A stretch of DNA of 64,000 bases from Diabrotica undecimpunctata (Eukaryota; Arthropoda; Insecta; Coleoptera; Chrysomelidae): positions 248,001 to 312,000 of the forward strand of contig NC_092812.1 in assembly GCF_040954645.1 (NCBI RefSeq), read 5' to 3'. Position 1 is the first letter of the stretch; each line of letters begins with the position of its first letter. Below, piece by piece: positions 22,455 to 34,046 of the stretch. The notes under the pieces are model-generated. The model was not told where the DNA came from, did no database searches, and saw only the letters and a list, made by a program, of their open reading frames with translations. Both the position numbers and the translations under genes were made by a program.

Positions 22455-24178
22455 ATGCTGATGAGGAACTCTCGGAGTCCGTCAGTCCTATTGGTCGACG
22501 AACACTTGCAAAATTTAAAACAAGTCTTCAAAAGGTTACGAAACGCAAAGCTAAGAATCAATTTAGAAAAATGCGAGTTTTGCAAAGACGAAATTGTATA
22601 CCTCGGCCACGGTCCATACCAAGGACACGATCGAGTCATAGCTTACGCCAGCAGATCTTTATCAAATGCGGAGAAAAAGTACAGCGTAACAGAAAAAGAA
22701 CTACTAGCCATCGTATATGGAATAGAGAAAATGCGTACATACTTGGAAGGCTATCAGTTTTCAGTCATAACTGATCACCAGAGTTTAAAATACCTACAAT
22801 CAATAGAAAATCCGTCAGGAAGATTGGCCAGATGGGCCATGGCTTTACAACAGTTCGATTTCGACATCATCTACCACAAAGGAACGCAGAATCATTTAGC
22901 TGACGCACTCTCCCGAGAACCAGTAGACGCAATTAGTACGGTTACGCTTGGAGAACTACAAAATGATTGGTACAAAAAGAAAATAGAGGAGGTGAAAAAC
23001 AACCTACAAAGATTTCTAGATTATATGATAAAAGACAGTCAACTATACCGACATTTCTGGGATAAATATGACTACAAAGACAGAGTTATCTAATCCGTGG
23101 ATGCTCTGTATTCCATCAAATAAGCAAAAACAGCTAATATCCGAAAACCACGATACGACAACGTCCGGACACTTAGGCATAGCCAGAACAATTGCAAGAC
23201 TGGCACGAAAATACTACTGGTCTAACATGTTTAGAGATACAGCAAAGTTCGTCAGAAATTGTCACAGCTGTCAAATATACAAACCCTCACAACAACAAAC
23301 TCCCGGAAAAATGTATTCAACCTCAATCCCAGAATGACCATGGCATACCGTCACCACCGACATGATTGGACCACTGCCAAGATCAAGCAAAGGCAACATT
23401 TACGCAATCGTTTTTCAAGACACTTTTTCGAAATGGGTAGAGATTGTCCCAGTAAGACGAGCCACAGCCAGTGGTGTGTGTCAAGCTCTAAAAGATAAAA
23501 TAATAATGAAATTCGGATTTCCGACCAAACTAATCTCAGATAATGCAACTTCGTACGAAAACAGAGAATTCAGAAGTTTACTAAAAGAATTTAACATCGA
23601 AAAACACGAGATACCGCCATATTCACCACAGAACAACCCAGTCGAAAGAACAAACAGAGTAATCAAGACAATGATAGCCCAATTCTGCGACAACAATCAC
23701 AAGAAATGGGACACGTACATACCAGAACTGACTTTTGCTATTAACTCCGCAAAGCACGACTCCACCGGATTCTCTCCAGCTTATTTAAATTTCGGCTACG
23801 AACTAGACATACCCGTTAGTAGACGCGCCTAATCCATCCGACATAATCCCACCATCGTGCAAGTGGAACAAATTAAGAGAGACATTCGACTTAGTGAAAA
23901 TAAATTTGGCCAAAGCTTTCACATCACAAAGCCACTACTACAATCTGCGCCGCAGAGAATGGACACCAAAGATCGGCGACAAGGTCATGAGAAAGGTTTA
24001 CAACATTTCTAACGCTGCCAAACAACTAAACGCCAAAATAGCTCCTAAATTCTCCGGTCCATATACTATTCACAAAGTATTATCAAAAGTAATTTTTCAA
24101 TTGAAAGACGCAACGGGAAAAACAGTCAACAAAGTTCACATTAAAGATTTGAAACCGGCTCACGACGATAACATATAA
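22455..24178 (+). pseudogene. Element B Pol remnant: RT end, RNase H, integrase
   Basis: It opens within the RT thumb (LRINLEKCEFCKDEIVYLGH), then jumps directly into RNase H (RVIAYASRSLS, VTEKELLAIVYG, VITDHQSLKYL, HLADALSR), so RT palm motifs and the connection are deleted. A frameshift near 23090 precedes the integrase zinc finger (H..H in SENHDTTTSGHLG, CHSC). A TGA at 23335 replaces an expected Trp codon. The core follows with D in TTDMIGPL, D in LISDNATS and E in NPVERTNR. A further frameshift near 23840 leads to the GPY-type C-terminal domain (KFSGPYTIHKVL), ending at 24178. It is non-functional. Confidence 0.88.
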
Positions 24179-24268
24179 TCCCAATCAAACACAATCACTA
24201 CCTTAACCATCCCCACCACCCATTTTACCACAAGTTATAAGACAACACGCCTGTATTGCAGGAACAGT

Positions 24269-24595
24269 ATGGAAAACAGCCCTCTGCCAGACAGCCCTAT
24301 CAGAAGACCACCGCTGACTCCAGGCAGGAACTGTGAAATAATAAACAGCCCTGCGTTCCACCAAATGGAAGATATTTTGGAAATTCCAGAAATAATGAGC
24401 CCGTTATCGGACAGTTTTGCACTACCACTCACTCCAGGCCGCGAGTGCGAATATATTATAGCAACCCCAAAAGAAAATTCAAATACAGAGGCACATATGG
24501 GGGCAACACAATTGAATAACATCATAACATCAGTAAAAGTGTCCATACCTCTCAAATCACTGCTGCCACCAAATTTGAAAGGAAATGGATCATAG
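24269..24595 (+). CDS. Small proline-rich ORF, unknown
   Basis: 108 codons after pol in element B. It contains two related segments, PPLTPGRNCEII near residue 14 and LPLTPGRECEYI near residue 52, each followed by a proline-containing spacer, so the ORF seems built from an internal duplication of about 38 residues. No transmembrane segment, no known domain. It might be an accessory third ORF of element B or part of the following PLE, whose frame is open from about 24520 and overlaps its end. I cannot assign a function. Confidence 0.35.
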   Translation: MENSPLPDSPIRRPPLTPGRNCEIINSPAFHQMEDILEIPEIMSPLSDSFALPLTPGRECEYIIATPKENSNTEAHMGATQLNNIITSVKVSIPLKSLLPPNLKGNGS

Positions 24596-24645
24596 CGCCT
24601 AAAACTGACAGCAACAAACACGATCCGGATAAGGTACAACCGCGA

Positions 24646-25038
24646 GTGCTAGTGCTAGAACAACTATTTTCAAAAATCAAAGACCCAGTACCAACCTTAT
24701 ATAAAAGTAATGTCGTTTATGAAATACCGTGTTTAGGATGTCAAAATAGCTATATCGGTCAAACATCACAATGGCTAAAACAACGCATCACACAACATAA
24801 AAGTGATTGCCGCTTGAGAAAAAATACTTGCGCAGTGGTTGAACACTATGAAAACACTGGTCATATGCTAGACTATAACAAAGCTCACATTTTGGCACAG
24901 ACTGATAACTACAAAAGTAGATTATTTCTTGAAATGTATTACATTAATAAAAATAAAAACACTTTAAATTATAAAACGGACACTGGACAGTTAAGTAACA
25001 TATATTGTAACATATTGAACAAAATTTATAAATATTAA
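24646..25038 (+). pseudogene. PLE GIY-YIG endonuclease domain
   Basis: 130 codons, in frame upstream to about 24520 (KFERKWIIAPK). The fold start is VVYEIPCLGCQNSYIGQT, with Y..C..C and YIGQT in place of GIY-YIG as in Penelope-like endonucleases. Next come LKQRITQHK (catalytic R and H) and AVVEHYENTGHMLDY (E and H of the later motif). LFLEMYYINKN carries the metal-binding E. In PLEs this domain nicks target DNA for target-primed reverse transcription. Key residues are present but the RT is missing, so this is a truncated copy. Confidence 0.85.
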
Positions 25039-25327
25039 AAATAGCCAACATTCATCTTAATAACAACTGACCTTAATAATTCATCAAATAAATATTATTC
25101 TTCTAACTTTTCTTTTATTGTTATTTTTATTTTTACATTTGAAATAATTTTAATTTTTTATCGTATAGCTGTAACGAACGTGCTTAAGACAATTTAATCT
25201 TGACATTCAATATTTCAAATACTTCAATGTCAGTTTTTATTTGCGAAATCTTTTAAATTCTGTAAGTGTTTTAAAATGTATTTGTACGCCATTTTTTGTA
25301 ATGTTCCAATTGTTTTTAGTTTACTCC

Positions 25328-25356
25328 TGAGGAAGCTTTTAAATAAATAGCGAAAT
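25328..25356 (+). ncRNA. Hammerhead-like core in PLE 3' end
   Basis: ctgagga, a short stem gct/agc with an A/T-rich loop, then gaaa, followed by tattgag. It has the same layout and flanks (ctcctga before, cgaaatattgag after) as the motif at 5073-5100, with a different stem. The short stem makes self-cleavage doubtful. Confidence 0.4.
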
Positions 25357-25453
25357 ATTGAGTAATTTAGAAAAAAGAAAGATTTTTATTATAGACCACT
25401 ATACCCGATAATTTGAACGTATTTATAAATTATTTTTTGGTCGAAATAATCAC

Positions 25454-25458
<5 letters not shown>

Positions 25459-25550
<92 letters not shown>
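25459..25550. repeat. (TA)n microsatellite at PLE 3' end
   Basis: About 46 uninterrupted TA copies, 100 bases after the hammerhead-like core. It is the third (TA)n in the window found next to a PLE-type end. Confidence 0.98.
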
Positions 25551-25552
<2 letters not shown>

Positions 25553-25632
25553 TATTTATTATGTTAAAAAGATGTTTTGTTTTATATTTTTATAGTTGTA
25601 AGTTGTATATAGGAAAGAGCTATAGTTAAAAT

Positions 25633-25644
25633 AGGAGAGGGGAG
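25633..25644 (+). other. Element B polypurine tract
   Basis: aggagaggggag directly abuts the 3' LTR, as required for plus-strand priming. Confidence 0.85.
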
Positions 25645-26207
25645 TGTGACGATAATATATTTTATCGTCTAGAGTACGCCTATGTGTTAAACAAAACATG
25701 TTTTTGTTCCGCCTCGAATAATATAAAAGTCGAAACTGAAAGGCAGCTAACGATTCTCGACGCGTTGAGTTGAGAATATCTGACCTTGGGGACAGGTGAG
25801 TTGAACGTGTTCCAAATCCTTCCGAACCCAGTCGATCTTTCGTATTGAGCGAGATTGACAATCCTTTCTCTGTCTGCATCAATCTGGTGCGTTGAACGAT
25901 CTTGGCGTATTCTTTCTATCTGGTGCGTTGAACTAGATAGACATCCTTATCCCTGTCCAAGTACTCGTTCTGCGTTGAGGTACGAGTACGACCTCAATTC
26001 CTCGATCGCCGTATCTTAGTTTACCATGTCGAATATCGTCACACCCATCTATCGAAATAAATAAACAGTACTTCTTTGTCTTCAAACATTGTATTCAGTA
26101 GACACTTAACGATAATTACTTTTTCATTTGTATATGTAAATTCGAAATAAATGCCTATACGAACGAATCCTCTTTTCTTTGGCTGAATTATCCTATCCGA
26201 CCTCACA
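25645..26207 (+). repeat. Element B 3' LTR
   Basis: 563 bp, same ends as the 5' LTR, followed by taat. Its last ~65 bases (from 26143) are the source of the first segment of every unit in the downstream tandem array. Confidence 0.92.
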
Positions 26208-26880
26208 TAATATACCGTTGTCAATAAGTGATCATTTGACAAAATTACTAAAATACATTTTTCCTCTCAAATTGTGAAAGATTTGCGTTTAAGGAGAACA
26301 AAACTCACTGAAGTTATAAAAAAAAATGTGATAGGCCACGAACATGAATCAGAATTAGCGAAAAATAAATTCATGTAAATTCAGTATATTAACCGACGAG
26401 ACAACGGACATGAACTTATTCAAGTATATTCAAAAAATGTAGAAGACAGACGGGAGCAACTGCGGAGCACTTATTTTTATCCATTATCAATTCTTTTACA
26501 GAGTTTAGTGTACCACCGTTAAATGTGGTTGGTTTTGCATCGGATGGAACTAACGTTATGATGGGCCAACATAATAGTGTCGCTTCCCGATTCATTGAAC
26601 ATTATCCCGGTATTGTAATTATGAAATGTATTTACCACTCTTCCGTGTGGAGTGTCTGTCTCCCATCGGATGCCTCCCCAGGTGGTGGATAGGGGAACGC
26701 CCTAACCGGTCCCAGGATCGGCGGGTAGGTGGGAAATAAAATACCATCCGCGAACCAAAACAGACTAAGGTATGGTAACCCTAACAGAAGAGTCTCTGGT
26801 CCTCCAAGTCTGGGGGTTGGGCGTAGGGCTAACAACCCTACCCTGAAAAAAAATTGTTACGAAAGCTGAAAAAACAAAAT
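26208..26880 (+). repeat. Array unit 0, shortened
   Basis: hAT relic and RTE leader directly attached to element B. It ends at 26874-26882, where the RTE part (gaaaaaacaaaa) jumps back to the hAT part (aaatacatttttcc), skipping the RTE endonuclease and LTR segments. The shared A-rich bases suggest a microhomology or unequal-exchange junction. It also lacks about 70 bp of the hAT part near 26412. Confidence 0.8.
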
Positions 26881-27800
26881 ACATTTTTCCTCTCAAATTG
26901 TGAAAGATTTGCGTTTGAGGAGAACAAAACTCACTGAAGTTATAAAAAAAATGTGATAGGCCACGAACATGAATTAGAATTAACGAAAAATAAAGTAATC
27001 TAAATTTAGTATATTAACCGACGAGTCAAAGGACATGTAGCTGAATTGTACTGCGTTACTGTGATGAAGAAACGGGCAATATTGTAAGCAAGTTTTGGGA
27101 ACTTATTCAAGTATATTCAAAAAATGTAGAAGACAGACAGGGAGCAACTGCAGAGCACTTATTTTTATCCATTATCAATTCTTTTACGGAGTTTAGTGTA
27201 CCACCGTTAAATGTGGTTGGTTTTTCATCGGATGAAACTAACGTTATGATGGGCCAACATAATAGTGTAGCTTCCCGTTTCATTGAACATTATCCCGGTA
27301 TTGTAATTATGAAATGTATTTACCACTCTTCCGTGTGGAGTGTCTGTCTCCCATCGGACGCGTCCCCAGGTGGTGGATAGGGGAACGCCCTAACCGGTCT
27401 CAGGATCGGCGGGTAGGTGGGAAATAAAATACCACCCGCGAACCAAAACAGACTAAGGTATGGTCTAACAGAAGAGTCTCTGGTCCTCTAAGTCTGGGGA
27501 TTGGGCGTAGGGCTAACAACCCTACCCTGAAAAAAAATTGTTACGAAAGCTGAAAAAACAAAAACCGGACGGACCTTATGTAGACAATCTCGCAAACGAA
27601 AAAAGGATATTCGATTTGGATCATGGAACGTGAGAACATTGTACTCTGCAGGAGCGATGAGATGTCTCTTAGACACTCTTAACAAATATAATATGTACAT
27701 AACAGCTATACAGAAGATGCGATGGAAAGGGACCGGTACTCTCCAGAAGAATCTGAATACCATATATTATAGCTGCCATCACACTCAACATATCTTTGGG
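26881..27800 (+). repeat. Array unit 1
   Basis: hAT plus RTE parts, complete except for its LTR-derived start. It has a small deletion at 27464 (tatggtctaac), shared with units 4 and 7. Confidence 0.85.
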
Positions 27801-28842
27801 TAAATTCGAAATAAATGCCTATACGAACAAATCCTGTTTTCTCTGGCTGAATTATCCTATCCAACCTCACGTAATATACCGTTGTCAATAAGTGATCATT
27901 TGACAAAATTAGTAAAATACATTTTTCCTCTCAAATTGTGAAAGATTTGCGTTTGAGGAGAACAAAACTCACTGAAGTTATAAAAAAAATGTGATAGGCG
28001 ACGAACATGAATTAGAATTAGCAAAAAATAAAGGCATGTAAATTCAGTATATTAACCGACGAGTAAACGGACATGTAGCTAAATTGTACTGCGTTACTGT
28101 GATGAAGAAACGGGCAATATTGTAAGCAAATTTTGGGAACATTCAAGTATGTTCAAAAAATGTAGAAGACAGACAGGGAGCAACTGCGGAGCACTTATTC
28201 TTATCCATTATCAATTCTTTTACGGAGTTTAGTGTACCACCGTTAAATGTGGTTGGTTTTGCATCGGATGGAACTAACGTTATGATGGGCCAACATAATA
28301 GCGTCGCTTCCCGATTCATTGAACATTATCCCGGTATTGTAATTATAAAATGTATTTACCACTCTTCCGTGTGGAGTGTCTGTCTCCCATCAGACGCGTC
28401 CCCAGGTGGTGGATAGGGGAACGCCCTAACCGGTCTCAGGATCGGCGGGTAGGTGGGAAATAAAATACCACCCGCGAACCAAAACAGACTAACGTATGGT
28501 AACCCTAACAGAAGAGTCTCTGGTCCTCCAAGTCTGAGGGTTGGGCGTAGGGCTAACAACCCTACCCTGAAAAAAAAAATTGTTACGAAAGCTGAAAAAA
28601 CAAAAACCGGACAGACCTTATGTAGACAATCTCGCAAACGAAAAAAGGATATTCGATTTGGATCATGGAACGTGAGAACATTGTACTCTGCAGGAGCGAT
28701 GAGATGTCTCTTAGACACTCTTAACAAATATAATATGTACATAACAGCTATACAGAAGATGCGATGGAAAGGGACCGGTACTCTCCAGAAGAATCTGAAT
28801 ACCATATATTATAGCTGCCATCACACTCAACATATCTTTGGG
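27801..28842 (+). repeat. Array unit 2
   Basis: 1,042 bp. It has private variants such as acgagtaaacgg near 28060. From about 28206 on it matches unit 5 (both have aatagcgtcgc and the ggaccgg/ggacag variants). Confidence 0.9.
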
Positions 28843-29884
28843 TAAATTCGAAATAAATGCCTATACGAACAAATCCTGTTTTCTCTGGCTGAATTATCCT
28901 ATCCAACCTCACGTAATATACCGTTGTCAATAAGTGATCATTTGACAAAATTAGTAAAATACATTTTTCCTCTCAAATTGTGAAAGATTTGCGTTTGAGG
29001 AGAACAAAACTCACTGAAGTTATAAAAAAAATGTGATAGGCGACGAACATGAATTAGAATTAGCGAAAAATAAAGGCATGTAAATTCAGTATATTAACCG
29101 ACGAGTCAACGGACATGTAGCTAAATTGTACTGCGTTACTGTGATGAAAAAACGGGCAATATTGTAAGCAAATTTTGGGAACATTCAAGTATGTTCAAAA
29201 AATGTAGAAGACAGACAGGGAGCAACTGCGGAGCACTTATTCTTATCTATTATCAATTCTTTTACGGAGTTTAGTGTACCACCGTTAAATGTGGTTCGTT
29301 TTGCATCGGATGGAACTAACGTTATGATGGGCCAACATAATAGTGTCGCTTCCCGATTCATTGAACATTATCCCGGTATTGTAATTATAAAATGTATTTA
29401 CCACTCTTCCGTGTCGAGTGTCTGTCTCCCATCAGACGCGTCCCCAGGTGGTGGATAGGGGAACGCCCTAACCGGTCTCAGGATCGGCGGGTAGGTGGGA
29501 AATAAAATACCACCCGCGAACCAAAACAGACTAACGTATGGTAACCCTAACAGAAGAGTCTCTGGTCCTCCAAGTCTGGTTGTTGGGCGTAGGGCTAACA
29601 ACCCTACCCTGAAAAAAAAAATTGTTACGAAAGCTGAAAAAACAAAAACCGGACGGACCTTATGTAGACAATCTCGCAAACGAAAAAAGGATATTCGATT
29701 TGGATCATGGAACGTGAGAACATTGTACTCTGCAGGAGCGATAAGATGTCTCTTAGACACTCTTAACAAATATAATATGTACATAACAGCTATACAGGAG
29801 ATGCGATGGAAAGGGACCGGTACTCTCCAGAAGAATCTGAATACCATATATTATAGCTGCCATCACACTCAACATATCTTTGGG
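28843..29884 (+). repeat. Array unit 3
   Basis: 1,042 bp, near-identical to unit 6 at an offset of 3,122 bp. It differs for instance at 29415 (gtgtcgagtg against gtgtggagtg). Confidence 0.9.
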
Positions 29885-30129
29885 TAAATTCGAAATAAAT
29901 GCCTATACGAACAAATCCTGTTTTCTCTGGCTGAATTATCCTATCCAACCTCACGTAATATACCGTTGTCAATAAGTGATCATTTGACAAAATTACTAAA
30001 ATACATTTTTGCTCTCAAATTGTGAAAAATTTGCGTTTGAGGAGAACAAAACTCACTGAAGTTTAAAAAAAAATGTGATAGGCCACGAACATGAATTAGA
30101 ATTAGCGAAAAATAAAGGCATGTAAATTC

Positions 30130-30452
30130 AGTATATTAACCGACGAGTCAACGGACATGTAGCTGAATTGTACTGCGTTACTGTGATGAAGAAATGGGCA
30201 ATAGTGTAAGCAAGTTTTGGGAACATATTCAAGTATGTTCAAAAAATGTAGAAGACAGACAGGGAGCAACTGCGGAGCACTTATTCTTATCCATTATCAA
30301 TTCTTTTACGGAGTTTAGTGTACCACCGTTAAATGTGGTTGGTTTTGCATCGGATGGAACTAACGTTATGATGGGCCAACATAATAGTGTCGCTTCCCGA
30401 TTCATTGAACATTATCCCCGTAGTGTAATTATGAAATGTATTTACCACTCTT
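30130..30452 (+). pseudogene. hAT/DUF4371 transposase segment (example, unit 4)
   Basis: The most readable copy of the hAT part of the array. It includes the segment around CKFSILTDESTD (in another frame just upstream), VEDRQGATAEHLFLSIINSF, and VGFASDGTNVMMGQHNSV...MKCIYHS. These are hallmarks of the DUF4371-type hAT domain (SDG.nvM.g...s, CicHs). The same segment occurs in all units with small differences and in the un-amplified flank of element B. Frameshifts upstream mean no unit encodes a complete domain. Confidence 0.75.
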
Positions 30453-30924
30453 CCGTGTGGAGTGTCTGTCTCCCATCGGACGCGTCCCCAGGTGGTGGAT
30501 AGGGGAACGCCCTAACCGGTCTCAGGATCGGCGGGTAGGTGGGAAATAAAATACCACCCGCGAACCAAAACAGATTAAGGTATGGTCTAACAAAAGAGTC
30601 TCTGGTCCTCCAAGTCTGGGGATTGGGCGTAGGGCTAACAACCCTACCCTGAAAAAAAAAATTGTTACGAAAGCTGAAAAAACAAAAACCGGACGGACCT
30701 TATGTAGACAATCTCGCAAATGAAAAAAGGATATTCGATTTGGATCATTGAACGTGAGAACATTGTACTCTGCAGGAGCGATGAGATGTCTCTTAGACAA
30801 TCTTAACAAATATAATATGTATATAACAGCTATACAGGAGATGCGATGGAAAGGGACCGGTACTCTCCAGAAGAATCTGAATACCATATATTATAGCTGC
30901 CATCACACTCAACATATCTTTGGG
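30453..30924 (+). pseudogene. RTE LINE 5' segment (example, unit 4)
   Basis: A GC-rich leader starting near ccgtgtggagtgtctg, then a frame encoding KKIVTKAEKTKTG, SWNVRTLYSAGA, ITAIQEMRWKGTG and TIYYSCHH, which is the start of an RTE-type endonuclease (metal-binding E in IQEMRW). In units 2, 3, 5 and 6 the frame is open for 130 codons (for example 28453-28845). It always breaks off at HTQHIFG where the LTR B segment begins. In this unit a TGA interrupts the frame (tcattgaacg). Confidence 0.75.
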
Positions 30925-31964
30925 TAAATTCGAAATAAATGCCTATACGAACAAATCCTGTTTTCTCTGGCTGAATTATCCTATCCAACCTCACGTAATA
31001 TACCGTTGTCAATAAGTGATCATTTGACAAAATTAGTAAAATACATTTTTCCTCTCAAATTGTGAAAGATTTGCGTTTGAGGAGAACAAAACTCACTGAA
31101 GTTAAAAAAAATGTGATAGGCCACGAACATGAATTAGAATTAGCGAAAAATAAAGGCATGTAAATTCAGTATATTAACCGATGAGTCAACGGACATGTAG
31201 CTGAATTGTACTGCATTACTGTGATGAAGAAACGGGCAATATTGTAAACAAATTTTGGGAACATTCAAGTATGTTCAAAAAATGTAGAAGACAGACAGGG
31301 AGCAACTGCGGAGCACTTATTCTTATCTATTATCAATTCTTTTACGGAGTTTAGTGTACCACCGTTAAATGTGGTTGGTTTTGCATCGGATGGAACTAAC
31401 GTTATGATGGGCCAACATAATAGCGTCGCTTCCCGATTCATTGAACATTATCCCGGTATTGTAATTATAAAATGTATTTACCACTCTTCCGTGTGGAGTG
31501 TCTGTCTCCCATCAGACGCGTCCCCAGGTGGTGGATAGGGGAACGCCCTAACCGGTCTCAGGATCGGCGGGTAGGTGGGAAATAAAATACCACCCGCGAA
31601 CCAAAACAGACTAACGTATGGTAACCCTAACAGAAGAGTCTCTGGTCCTCCAAGTCTGAGGGTTGGGCGTAGGGCTAACAACCCTACCCTGAAAAAAAAA
31701 ATTGTTACGAAAGCTGAAAAAACAAAAACCGGACAGACCTTATGTAGACAATCTCGCAAACGAAAAAAGGATATTCGATTTGGATCATGGAACGTGAGAA
31801 CATTGTACTCTGCAGGAGCGATGAGATGTCTCTTAGACACTCTTAACAAATATAATATGTACATAACAGCTATACAGAAGATGCGATGGAAAGGGACCGG
31901 TACTCTCCAGAAGAATCTGAATACCATATATTATAGCTGCCATCACACTCAACATATCTTTGGG
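30925..31964 (+). repeat. Array unit 5, mosaic
   Basis: 1,040 bp. Its first part matches unit 8 and its second part matches unit 2, so the boundary of the 3,122-bp duplication falls inside it, near 31330-31375. Confidence 0.88.
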
Positions 31965-33006
31965 TAAATTCGAAATAAATGCCTATACGAACAAATCCTG
32001 TTTTCTCTGGCTGAATTATCCTATCCAACCTCACGTAATATACCGTTGTCAATAAGTGATCATTTGACAAAATTAGTAAAATACATTTTTCCTCTCAAAT
32101 TGTGAAAGATTTGCGTTTGAGGAGAACAAAACTCACTGAAGTTATAAAAAAAATGTGATAGGCGACGAACATGAATTAGAATTAGCGAAAAATAAAGGCA
32201 TGTAAATTCAGTATATTAACCGACGAGTCAACGGACATGTAGCTAAATTGTACTGCGTTACTGTGATGAAAAAACGGGCAATATTGTAAGCAAATTTTGG
32301 GAACATTCAAGTATGTTCAAAAAATGTAGAAGACAGACAGGGAGCAACTGCGGAGCACTTATTCTTATCTATTATCAATTCTTTTACGGAGTTTAGTGTA
32401 CCACCGTTAAATGTGGTTCGTTTTGCATCGGATGGAACTAACGTTATGATGGGCCAACATAATAGTGTCGCTTCCCGATTCATTGAACATTATCCCGGTA
32501 TTGTAATTATAAAATGTATTTACCACTCTTCCGTGTGGAGTGTCTGTCTCCCATCAGACGCGTCCCCAGGTGGTGGATAGGGGAACGCCCTAACCGGTCT
32601 CAGGATCGGCGGGTAGGTGGGAAATAAAATACCACCCGCGAACCAAAACAGACTAACGTATGGTAACCCTAACAGAAGAGTCTCTGGTCCTCCAAGTCTG
32701 GTTGTTGGGCGTAGGGCTAACAACCCTACCCTGAAAAAAAAAATTGTTACGAAAGCTGAAAAAACAAAAACCGGACGGACCTTATGTAGACAATCTCGCA
32801 AACGAAAAAAGGATATTCGATTTGGATCATGGAACGTGAGAACATTGTACTCTGCAGGAGCGATAAGATGTCTCTTAGACACTCTTAACAAATATAATAT
32901 GTACATAACAGCTATACAGGAGATGCGATGGAAAGGGACCGGTACTCTCCAGAAGAATCTGAATACCATATATTATAGCTGCCATCACACTCAACATATC
33001 TTTGGG
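31965..33006 (+). repeat. Array unit 6
   Basis: 1,042 bp, second copy of unit 3. Confidence 0.9.
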
Positions 33007-34046
33007 TAAATTCGAAATAAATGCCTATACGAACAAATCCTGTTTTCTCTGGCTGAATTATCCTATCCAACCTCACGTAATATACCGTTGTCAATAAGTG
33101 ATCATTTGACAAAATTACTAAAATACATTTTTGCTCTCAAATTGTGAAAAATTTGCGTTTGAGGAGAACAAAACTCACTGAAGTTTAAAAAAAAATGTGA
33201 TAGGCCACGAACATGAATTAGAATTAGCGAAAAATAAAGGCATGTAAATTCAGTATATTAACCGACGAGTCAACGGACATGTAGCTGAATTGTACTGCGT
33301 TACTGTGATGAAGAAATGGGCAATAGTGTAAGCAAGTTTTGGGAACATATTCAAGTATGTTCAAAAAATGTAGAAGACAGACAGGGAGCAACTGCGGAGC
33401 ACTTATTCTTATCCATTATCAATTCTTTTACGGAGTTTAGTGTACCACCGTTAAATGTGGTTGGTTTTGCATCGGATGGAACTAACGTTATGATGGGCCA
33501 ACATAATAGTGTCGCTTCCCGATTCATTGAACATTATCCCCGTAGTGTAATTATGAAATGTATTTACCACTCTTCCGTGTGGAGTGTCTGTCTCCCATCG
33601 GACGCGTCCCCAGGTGGTGGATAGGGGAACGCCCTAACCGGTCTCAGGATCGGCGGGTAGGTGGGAAATAAAATACCACCCGCGAACCAAAACAGATTAA
33701 GGTATGGTCTAACAAAAGAGTCTCTGGTCCTCCAAGTCTGGGGATTGGGCGTAGGGCTAACAACCCTACCCTGAAAAAAAAAATTGTTACGAAAGCTGAA
33801 AAAACAAAAACCGGACGGACCTTATGTAGACAATCTCGCAAATGAAAAAAGGATATTCGATTTGGATCATTGAACGTGAGAAAATTGTACTCTGCAGGAG
33901 CGATGAGATGTCTCTTAGACAATCTTAACAAATATAATATGTATATAACAGCTATACAGGAGATGCGATGGAAAGGGACCGGTACTCTCCAGAAGAATCT
34001 GAATACCATATATTATAGCTGCCATCACACTCAACATATCTTTGGG
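33007..34046 (+). repeat. Array unit 7
   Basis: 1,040 bp, second copy of unit 4. It differs at 33882 (gagaaaattg against gagaacattg). Confidence 0.9.

Larger units (their letters stand above)
24520..25458 (+). mobile_element. Penelope-like element, 5' truncated
   Basis: Only the 3' part is present: the end of the RT-linked region, the GIY-YIG endonuclease and the 3' UTR with a hammerhead-like core, finishing at a long (TA)n tract. It lies between pol and the polypurine tract of element B in the same orientation. Confidence 0.8.
20781..26207 (+). mobile_element. LTR element B: Ty3/gypsy with a foreign ORF
   Basis: A 5.4-kb element with LTRs of 550 and 563 bp (tgtgacgata ... ca), target-site duplication taat (20777-20780 and 26208-26211), a tRNA-Lys-type primer site and a clear polypurine tract. 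The normal gag-protease-RT front is gone. In its place is an intact ORF (21439-22365) not recognisable as Gag. pol retains only the end of RT, RNase H and integrase, with frameshifts. A PLE fragment with its (TA)n tail lies between pol and the 3' LTR. It is inserted in a hAT relic. Such an element could move only with help from a relative. Confidence 0.9.
29885..30924 (+). repeat. Array unit 4
   Basis: 1,040 bp, near-identical to unit 7. The hAT-derived frame is open for 102 codons at 30194-30502 (SDGTNVMMGQHNSV), then runs into the RTE leader. Confidence 0.9.

Noticed and set aside
28356..28805. Repeated minus-strand frames of 66-149 codons in every array unit
   Set aside because: They are antisense to the RTE endonuclease and LTR-derived segments, recur only because the units are identical, and show no domain.
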